A program made the position numbers and the translations under genes. The notes under the pieces were generated by a model. That model made no database searches. It saw only the letters and a list, made by a program, of their open reading frames with translations, and was not told where the DNA came from. From Maribacter litoralis (GTDB lineage: Bacteria > Bacteroidota > Bacteroidia > Flavobacteriales > Flavobacteriaceae): 64,000 bases of DNA. This document shows, one piece after another, positions 37,603 to 43,997 of this stretch (the first letter of the stretch is position 1; each line of letters starts with the position of its first letter). The DNA lies in NCBI RefSeq assembly GCF_003075045.1, contig NZ_QCZD01000003.1, forward strand, positions 310,001-374,000, in the 5' to 3' direction.

Positions 37603-38967
37603 ATGATCGACGCGAATATCCTTGTAATAGATGATACCAAAAGTGTACTTAGTGCTCTTGAGATATTACTACAGTTTGAGTATAAAAGTGTGCAAACCAT
37701 ATCTAACCCTAATCTACTTTCATCATTTCCCAACCTTAAGGAAATAGACATCATATTATTGGATATGAATTTTTCTGCGGGAGTAAATACAGGAAATGAA
37801 GGATTGTATTGGCTTCGGGAAATAAAAAAGAAGGCGCCTCATATATCGGTAATTATGATGACCGCCTATGGTGCCGTTGAACTTGCGGTTGAAGCCATAA
37901 AAGAAGGCGCTACCGATTTTGTATTGAAACCTTGGAACAATGAGCGACTATTAACTACCGTAAAATCTGCCTACGAACTTAGAAAGTCGCAAAAAGAAGT
38001 GCAACACTTAAAGCAGAAAGAAAGTAACCTAAAGCAGGTTATTAACCAAAATACCAATTACATCATTGGCAATTCAAAAGCACTTAATAGTGTATTGAGC
38101 CTTGTACAGAAAGTTGCCAAAACCGATGTCAATATTTTGGTTACCGGTGAGAATGGCACGGGTAAAGAACTTATTGCCAGAGAACTCCATAAATCGTCTG
38201 CTAGAAACAACGAAGTTTTTATTTCTGTGGATATGGGGTCCATTTCAGAGAATTTATTTGAAAGTGAACTCTTTGGGCATGTAAAAGGTTCTTTTACGGA
38301 TGCCAAGGACGATCGTGCCGGTAAGTTTGAAGCCGCTAATGGTGGAACGCTTTTTTTAGATGAAATAGGAAACCTCTCGCTACAGATGCAAGCAAAACTA
38401 TTATCTGTAATTCAGAACAGGGTAGTTGTTCGCGTAGGATCTAACAAACCTATTCCCGTAAATATTAGATTGGTATGTGCTACCAACTGTAATCTAGAGC
38501 AAATGGTGGCAGATGGCTTGTTTCGTGAGGATCTATTATACAGAATAAATACCATACAAGTACAAGTACCAGCACTTAGGGACAGAGATGGTGATGTATT
38601 GGTATTGGCAGACTATTTCCTTAAAAAATATGCCCATAAATATGGTAAGCCAAGTTTAAAAATAAACCAAACGGCACAAGAAAAACTAATGGGCTACCCC
38701 TGGCCAGGAAACGTACGGGAGCTTTTACATACTATGGAGCGTGCCGTAATTTTATCGGAAGGAAATGTGCTGAAACCAACCGATTTTCTACTGGACGCAA
38801 AACCAACCGTTACCATGGAAACCGGACCAAAAACCCTTGAAGAAATGGAATTATTAATGATTACCAAAGCACTGAACGATAATGATGGTAATTACAGTGC
38901 AGCAGCAGACCAATTAGGTATTTCAAGACAAACCCTATATAACAAACTTAAAAAATCGGGTAAATAA
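37603..38967 (+). CDS. Sigma-54-dependent response regulator, NtrC family
   Basis: The 454-residue protein has a receiver domain (1-120; phosphoacceptor Asp54, Lys109 in LKPW). The AAA+ domain has Walker A GENGTGKE at 182-189 and Walker B GGTLFLDE at 247-254. A Fis-type helix-turn-helix lies near 424-450 (NYSAAADQLGISRQTLYNKL). The sigma-54-contact loop reads GSFTDA (229-234) instead of GAFTGA. On phosphorylation it should hexamerise on the paired TGT-N11-ACA sites and open the array promoters. The stop codon overlaps the kinase start by one base (TAATG). Confidence 0.95.
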   Translation: MIDANILVIDDTKSVLSALEILLQFEYKSVQTISNPNLLSSFPNLKEIDIILLDMNFSAGVNTGNEGLYWLREIKKKAPHISVIMMTAYGAVELAVEAIKEGATDFVLKPWNNERLLTTVKSAYELRKSQKEVQHLKQKESNLKQVINQNTNYIIGNSKALNSVLSLVQKVAKTDVNILVTGENGTGKELIARELHKSSARNNEVFISVDMGSISENLFESELFGHVKGSFTDAKDDRAGKFEAANGGTLFLDEIGNLSLQMQAKLLSVIQNRVVVRVGSNKPIPVNIRLVCATNCNLEQMVADGLFREDLLYRINTIQVQVPALRDRDGDVLVLADYFLKKYAHKYGKPSLKINQTAQEKLMGYPWPGNVRELLHTMERAVILSEGNVLKPTDFLLDAKPTVTMETGPKTLEEMELLMITKALNDNDGNYSAAADQLGISRQTLYNKLKKSGK

Positions 38968-40313
38968 TGGTCAGCAAAAGTATATACTACCAACTGGTTT
39001 TCAGGATTATTCTAATTGCCGTTTGCGCGTTGTTGACCGCATTTTTATTTGCCAAAGAACATTATCTCCTTGGCGGTATTTTAAGTTTAGTTTTTATAGG
39101 ACAGACATACGCACTTATACATTACGTAAACCAGACCAACAGAAAAATAGCCTATTTTTTTGATGCCATAAAAAATGAAGATTTTACCCTGCGTTTTCCT
39201 GAAAAATTAAGTGTAAAATCTATAGAAGAATTAAACCATAGCCTGAATATGCTGAACAATATGATTCAAGATATTCACCTAAAAAAGCAAGCACAAGAAC
39301 AATATTATCAAGAAATTTTACGTCAGGCAGATATAGGTATTTTCACAGTAAACGATAAAGGACATATTCTATACGCCAACCCTACAGTACAAGACCTTCT
39401 TAATTATAGACCTCTGAACCATGTAAAACAGCTAAAGCAAATAGACCCAGAACTCTATGAACTGTTTGAAGCATTGCAACCTTTTGAGAGTACCATACAC
39501 TCTTTAGGCAATGAACGAGGAAAAAAAGAATTGACCCTAAAATGTACGCCCATTTCCATTGAAGGAAAACAACTGTTATTGGTCATTGTACATGACATTC
39601 AAAAAGAACTAGATGATAAGGAAACGGATTCGTGGGTAAAATTGATCAGGGTACTTACCCATGAAATCATGAATACCATAACCCCAATTACCTCCATATC
39701 AGAATCTATTTTAAAATATTTCAAAAAAGGAAACGAACTTTCTACGCCCGAAGAATTTGGTGAACTACAAATAAAAAATTCTGCCAAAGGTCTTGAGGTC
39801 ATTAAAGAACAGGGTAATGACCTAATGAGTTTTGTACAGTCCTACCGTACATTTTTAAGTGTACCCGAACCTGATAGGGAATTAATACCTGCCTCTAAAA
39901 TTTTAGAGAAGGTTCGTCTTTTGCTACAAGAGTATACCAATGCACATGATATAATTCTTGAAATAACCATAGAACCTGACAATCTAGAGCTGTATATTGA
40001 TGAAAAACAGCTGACCCAAATACTCCTTAATTTAGGGAAAAATGCACAACAAGCGCTGGAAGGACAAGATGACGGCAAAATAGTAATCATAGCCGGCATA
40101 TCGCCTCAAGGTAAAAAATACATTACGGTTACGGATAATGGCCCCGGTATTTCTCCAGAAATGTTAGATGAAGTATTTGTTCCCTTTTTTACGACCAAAA
40201 GTACGGGTACCGGAATCGGACTTAGTTTAAGTAAACAGATTATGCGGTTGCACGGGGGATCTATTCGTGTAACTTCTAATGAAACAACAACGTTTACACT
40301 AACCTTTCAATAA
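38967..40313 (+). CDS. Sensor histidine kinase, NtrY-like
   Basis: The 448-residue kinase has two N-terminal membrane helices (about 8-28 and 32-52) with almost no periplasmic loop, a HAMP-like linker and a PAS domain (about 112-210). The phosphoacceptor His232 lies in LTHEIMNTITPI, and the HATPase domain has the N, G1 and G2 boxes (NLGKNAQQAL, TDNGPGI, GTGIGLSLSKQIM). The lack of a sensory loop suggests that it senses the membrane or the cytoplasm. That would fit a stress-induced exporter. It partners the NtrC-type regulator, with which it overlaps by one base. Confidence 0.94.
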   Translation: MVSKSIYYQLVFRIILIAVCALLTAFLFAKEHYLLGGILSLVFIGQTYALIHYVNQTNRKIAYFFDAIKNEDFTLRFPEKLSVKSIEELNHSLNMLNNMIQDIHLKKQAQEQYYQEILRQADIGIFTVNDKGHILYANPTVQDLLNYRPLNHVKQLKQIDPELYELFEALQPFESTIHSLGNERGKKELTLKCTPISIEGKQLLLVIVHDIQKELDDKETDSWVKLIRVLTHEIMNTITPITSISESILKYFKKGNELSTPEEFGELQIKNSAKGLEVIKEQGNDLMSFVQSYRTFLSVPEPDRELIPASKILEKVRLLLQEYTNAHDIILEITIEPDNLELYIDEKQLTQILLNLGKNAQQALEGQDDGKIVIIAGISPQGKKYITVTDNGPGISPEMLDEVFVPFFTTKSTGTGIGLSLSKQIMRLHGGSIRVTSNETTTFTLTFQ

Positions 40314-40315
40314 TA

Positions 40316-40660
40316 CTATAATTCTGCTTTAAGCTCTGTAAACGGGTCCCAGAAATGTTTGTCTAAATTAACGATCTGTAAATCTTTTATTTGAACACCT
40401 TCTGCCTCTAACAACTGTTGCATAAGGTTGGTACCGTCGAAATGATGCTTACCGGTTAATATGCCTGCTTTGTTTACCACTCTATGCGCGGGAATATCGT
40501 CCATAGTATGTGATGCGTTCATTGCCCAACCTACCATTCTGGCACTACGCGCGGCACCTAAATATTTAGCGATGGCACCATATGAAGTTACCCTTCCTTC
40601 AGGAATTAACCTAGCCACCTGATAGACCCTTTCAAAGAAATTCTCATTTTCAGGTTTCAT
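40316..40660 (-). CDS. Alkyltransferase-like protein (MGMT family, Cys replaced)
   Basis: This 114-residue protein is the DNA-binding domain of the O6-alkylguanine-DNA alkyltransferase family. The active-site motif PCHR is PAHR here (57-60), so Ala58 replaces the methyl-accepting Cys. This marks it as an alkyltransferase-like (ATL) protein that binds O6-alkylguanine and recruits nucleotide excision repair instead of repairing directly. Most described ATLs have Trp at that place; Ala also occurs. It is the last gene of a three-gene operon with LysE-family and trmB genes and ends 2 bp from the kinase stop codon on the other strand. Confidence 0.88.
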   Translation of the reverse strand: MKPENENFFERVYQVARLIPEGRVTSYGAIAKYLGAARSARMVGWAMNASHTMDDIPAHRVVNKAGILTGKHHFDGTNLMQQLLEAEGVQIKDLQIVNLDKHFWDPFTELKAEL

Positions 40661-40667
40661 ATCTATG

Positions 40668-41297
40668 CTAATTTTTGAATAATCTAAATGCAGTAATTAT
40701 AAACAACAGGACCATTAGACCGCTTAATATATAATTACTGTTTTTAGAGAACGATTCTGTTCTATGCTCCCATCTATTAAAATAAATGACATACAGATAC
40801 ATGGCTAAAAAAGTACCACTACCCGTAGCAAGTATAAACAATACTTCATCTATAATTTCATAGGTGATTATACCCTGGGAATGAAATACGGTATTAAGAC
40901 CGCTATAATACGGTATGGCCAACAAATTGATCATAGCCAAGAATACCCCTTTAGAAAAGCTATTGCGTTTTTTGGTCTCCACGAGCATTAAAGGTTTACT
41001 TTTTTGCTTCTTGCCTTTTATAAAAAATACAATTGCCAAAATTAAAAAGATCACCAATGCCAACTGAAGCAGAACTTCTATAACATGCTGGTTTCTTGAT
41101 ATTAGTTTAGCTATACGAACGGCAATATAGGTTTGTACCATTACGGCCAATGCTACCCCTAGCCCAAAAATAATACCATTCGCCTTCCCTTTTTCGACAC
41201 TGGTTTTAGCAGCGTTCAAATTAAGTAGACCCGGTGGTAGCGATGCAAAAAAAGCAGCACCAAAAGTAAAAACAAATAAGGTTGGTAGTTGTTGCAT
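40668..41297 (-). CDS. LysE-family translocator-like membrane protein
   Basis: The 209-residue integral membrane protein has about six hydrophobic segments. The N-terminal FASLPPGLLNLNAAKTSVEKGKANGIIFGLGVALA carries the LysE/RhtB family pattern (P-P-G followed by N and a G-rich helix). Family members export amino acids; the substrate here is unknown. It sits between trmB (4 bp upstream) and the ATL gene (7 bp downstream), a tight housekeeping operon. Confidence 0.8.
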   Translation of the reverse strand: MQQLPTLFVFTFGAAFFASLPPGLLNLNAAKTSVEKGKANGIIFGLGVALAVMVQTYIAVRIAKLISRNQHVIEVLLQLALVIFLILAIVFFIKGKKQKSKPLMLVETKKRNSFSKGVFLAMINLLAIPYYSGLNTVFHSQGIITYEIIDEVLFILATGSGTFLAMYLYVIYFNRWEHRTESFSKNSNYILSGLMVLLFIITAFRLFKN

Positions 41298-41301
41298 TGG
41301 T

Positions 41302-41970
41302 TTAGTTTACCCTGAACCTAACAAAGGTTATTGGCTTTCCCTTTTCAAGATACTGATTTTCATAGAAAGTCTGTATTTCCAAGACTTCTTTAGGGCTACC
41401 CTCATTTTTATACACATCATGGTTGGCGTAAAGTACCTCTAGACCAAGACCATGCAGCAGACCTAGTGTATAACCGTGCATAAACTCACTATCGGTTTTT
41501 AAATTAACGGTTCCATCTGCTTTTAACACCTGTCTGTAACGTTCTAAAAATACCGAATTGGTCATGCGGTGCTTTGTGCGTTTATATTTAATTTGTGGAT
41601 CTGGGAAGGTAATCCATATCTCCGATACCTCTTCTTTCCCAAAAATATGGTCTATTAATTCTATCTGAGTACGAATAAAAGCAACATTGGGCAATTCTTC
41701 TTCAACGGCTTCTTTGGCTCCTTTCCAAAAACGGGCACCTTTGATATCGATACCAATAAAATTCTTATTTGGAAATTTCTTTGCTAAACCAACAGTGTAT
41801 TCCCCTTTACCACAACCCAATTCCAATACAATAGGATTGTCATTTTTGAAATGGGTATTCCATTTTCCTTTTAACGGAAAACCATTTACCACCTCATCTC
41901 TGGTTGGTTGAATTACATTTGAAAAGGTCTCGTTTTCTTGAAATCGTTTTAACTTATTCTTACTTCCCAC
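41302..41970 (-). CDS. trmB: tRNA (guanine-N7-)-methyltransferase
   Basis: The 222-residue SAM-dependent enzyme makes m7G46 in the variable loop of tRNA. The SAM motif VLELGCGKGEYT, FIGIDIKGARFWKGAK, and the catalytic/tRNA-binding ITFPDPQIKYKRTKHRMT are all typical of TrmB. It heads the operon with LysE-family and ATL genes. A TAGATTTG promoter box is 23 bp upstream of the ATG. Confidence 0.95.
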   Translation of the reverse strand: MGSKNKLKRFQENETFSNVIQPTRDEVVNGFPLKGKWNTHFKNDNPIVLELGCGKGEYTVGLAKKFPNKNFIGIDIKGARFWKGAKEAVEEELPNVAFIRTQIELIDHIFGKEEVSEIWITFPDPQIKYKRTKHRMTNSVFLERYRQVLKADGTVNLKTDSEFMHGYTLGLLHGLGLEVLYANHDVYKNEGSPKEVLEIQTFYENQYLEKGKPITFVRFRVN

Positions 41971-41992
41971 AATCTTTACATATAAACTGCGG

Positions 41993-42000
41993 CAAATCTA
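41993..42000 (-). promoter_or_regulatory. Flavobacterial -7 box for trmB operon
   Basis: The minus strand reads TAGATTTG, matching TAnnTTTG, with a predicted leader of about 17 nt. It lies in the 52-bp gap behind the upstream kinase gene. Confidence 0.45.
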
Positions 42001-42022
42001 AGAAAAAAGCAAGGGTTAGCGA

Positions 42023-43093
42023 TTATAGTACTTCCTCTATTTGAACGATACTTTTCTCTAAGGTAAAAGAAAACTCAGATCCTACCTCAACGGCACTTTC
42101 CACATAAATTTTTTCGCCATGTGCCTCTATAACATGTTTTACTATGGCAAGCCCCAAACCAGAGCCACCTTCGCGACGGCTACCACTTTGATCTACGCGA
42201 TAAAATCGCTCAAAAAGTCTAGGAATATGAACTGCCGGTATACCCTCTCCATTATCGGTAACCCTTACAATGACCTTGTTTTTAACCAAATTCTCCACAC
42301 TTACTTCGGTTGTACCATTATTGTTACCGTATTTAATGGAATTGACCAAAAGGTTTGTAAGTACCTGTTGAATTTTTTCCTTGTCTGCAAAAACAAAAAT
42401 TGGATCAACATACTCCATGTCAAATGTCAGCGTAATGTTTTTCTTGGCCGCCTTCATTTCTAAAAGGTCAAATACGCTTTGTATTAAATCTATAATGTCA
42501 AAAGAGCGCTTATCCAAATTAAGATCCCCGACTTCCAACTTTGTAATCAGGTCCAAATCTTTTACGATATAAATCAATCGATCTACTGCTTTATTCGCCC
42601 TTATCAAATACTTCTTACGTACGTTCTTATCATCGATCGCACCATCCAACAAAGTTTCAATATAGCCTTGTACAGTAAACAATGGTGTTTTAAGTTCATG
42701 AGATACATTGCCTAAGAAGTCTTTGCGGTATTCTTCCCTAATCTTTAAGGTATCAATCTCTATTCTCTTATCTTTCGCAAACTTTTCTATTTCCGCTGTT
42801 AAGGTTCTCATATCCGTAGTTACAGGATACGAGGGTATAGTGCTGGACTCTAACAACTCTACATCGTCATAGATTTTTTTAATTCGTCTATAAATGAATT
42901 TCTCTATTCTTAACTGCAGGGTAATAAATGAAATTATAAAGAAAAACAATGCCGCAGAAAGTAAAATAACCCAATTTATGGTACTAAATTTCCATTGTAA
43001 TGCGGCAAGCGCGGCTATGCCAATTATTACAATATATAGCGAAGAGCGAAATGCAAAGCGGTATGATTTTTTAGAACGTAGAGGCGCAGCCAT
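42023..43093 (-). CDS. Sensor histidine kinase, PhoR-like
   Basis: The 356-residue kinase has two closely spaced membrane helices (about 18-33 and 40-62), a cytoplasmic linker, and a HisKA domain with His132 in NVSHELKTPLFTVQGYIE. The HATPase domain has NLLVNSIKYG, TDNGEGIP and GGSGLGLAIVKHVIEAHG. The minimal periplasmic loop resembles PhoR, which senses phosphate through the transport machinery rather than directly. The ATG follows the stop codon of the PhoB-like gene without any gap, so the two are coupled. Phosphate specificity is inferred from the family and from the phased repeats upstream of the divergent gene. Confidence 0.9.
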   Translation of the reverse strand: MAAPLRSKKSYRFAFRSSLYIVIIGIAALAALQWKFSTINWVILLSAALFFFIISFITLQLRIEKFIYRRIKKIYDDVELLESSTIPSYPVTTDMRTLTAEIEKFAKDKRIEIDTLKIREEYRKDFLGNVSHELKTPLFTVQGYIETLLDGAIDDKNVRKKYLIRANKAVDRLIYIVKDLDLITKLEVGDLNLDKRSFDIIDLIQSVFDLLEMKAAKKNITLTFDMEYVDPIFVFADKEKIQQVLTNLLVNSIKYGNNNGTTEVSVENLVKNKVIVRVTDNGEGIPAVHIPRLFERFYRVDQSGSRREGGSGLGLAIVKHVIEAHGEKIYVESAVEVGSEFSFTLEKSIVQIEEVL

Positions 43094-43780
43094 TTAGAGT
43101 ACAAACTTATATCCTACTCCCTTTACGGTTTTAAAATGGTCTTCACCTATTTTCTCACGAAGTTTTCTAATATGTACGTCGATAGTTCTACCACCAACAA
43201 CCACTTCGTTACCCCAAACTTTGTCTAAAATAACTTCTCTTTTAAATACTTTACTTGGTTTAGAAGTTAACAAGGCCAACAATTCAAATTCTTTTCTAGG
43301 TAATATTATCTCTTTACCTTTTTTAATGATCTTGTATTCTTCCCTATTAATGACAATATCACCCACCTTGGTAATATCTTCTTGAGCGTTTTCCTCATTT
43401 TTAATTCTTCGAAGAAGTGCGTTTACCTTACTAACCAAAACTTTGGGCTTAATAGGCTTGGTAATGTAATCATCTGCCCCGGCATCAAAACCGGCTACTT
43501 GTGAATAATCTTCCCCCCTAGCGGTCAAAAAGGTGATTATGGTACTTTCCATACCCGGTGTTCTTCTTAAAATTTCACAGGCCTCTATACCGTCCATCTC
43601 TGGCATCATTACATCTAACATAATAAGATGTGGAAGTTTTTTCTTAGCCTTCGCAACACCGTCTGTACCGTTCTTAGCAGTATAAACGTCGTATCCTTCT
43701 GCGGATAGATTATAACCTATAATCTCTAGGATGTCTGGTTCATCGTCAACTAAAAGTATCCTAATATCCTTCTTTTTCAT
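43094..43780 (-). CDS. Response regulator, PhoB/OmpR family
   Basis: The 228-residue regulator has a receiver domain (Asp12-Asp13, phosphoacceptor Asp56 in MLDVMMPEMDG) and a winged-helix DNA-binding domain (EFELLALLTSKPSKVF...VHIRKLREKIG...VKGVGYKFVL). OmpR-family members bind head-to-tail repeats spaced about 11 bp. Such repeats lie at 43861-43909 between this gene and the divergent lipoprotein gene. A TACTTTTG promoter box lies 26 bp upstream. The gene and its kinase form a two-gene operon. Confidence 0.93.
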   Translation of the reverse strand: MKKKDIRILLVDDEPDILEIIGYNLSAEGYDVYTAKNGTDGVAKAKKKLPHLIMLDVMMPEMDGIEACEILRRTPGMESTIITFLTARGEDYSQVAGFDAGADDYITKPIKPKVLVSKVNALLRRIKNEENAQEDITKVGDIVINREEYKIIKKGKEIILPRKEFELLALLTSKPSKVFKREVILDKVWGNEVVVGGRTIDVHIRKLREKIGEDHFKTVKGVGYKFVL

Positions 43781-43805
43781 GGTTTTTAAAATGGATTGAT
43801 TCGCT

Positions 43806-43813
43806 CAAAAGTA
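43806..43813 (-). promoter_or_regulatory. Flavobacterial -7 box for PhoB/PhoR-like operon
   Basis: The minus strand reads TACTTTTG, matching TAnnTTTG; the predicted leader is about 20 nt. A lone TTAACAT at 43841-43847 lies about 40 bp upstream of the predicted start. Confidence 0.45.
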
Positions 43814-43859
43814 AAGATAATACTATTACTGATACCTCAGTTAACATTGATTTAATGTA

Positions 43860-43910
43860 GTAACGTTTAGATAACATTAACAAAATAAATGTTTAACATG
43901 GATCTAACCC
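43860..43910 (+). promoter_or_regulatory. Putative Pho-box-like array of four phased TAAC repeats
   Basis: TAACG (43861), TAACA (43872), TAACA (43894) and TAACC (43905) are spaced 11, 22 and 11 bp. This equals two head-to-tail repeat pairs two helical turns apart. The B. subtilis PhoP box (TTAACA-like repeats at about 11-bp spacing) is a close parallel. The downstream pair ends 19 bp before a TTTCTTTG -7-like box (43930-43937) of the divergent lipoprotein gene. Confidence 0.55.
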
Positions 43911-43997
43911 GAACATTACACCCCATCTCTTTCTTTGCCGTGTTTAATAAACAGCATATTCAATATGCTTACAACACTAATAAAACAAAAAGACAAA

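Noticed and set aside
43935..43997. Upstream TTG start for the duplicated lipoprotein
   Set aside because: It would add 21 residues before a clean lipoprotein signal sequence and lies in or next to the predicted promoter.
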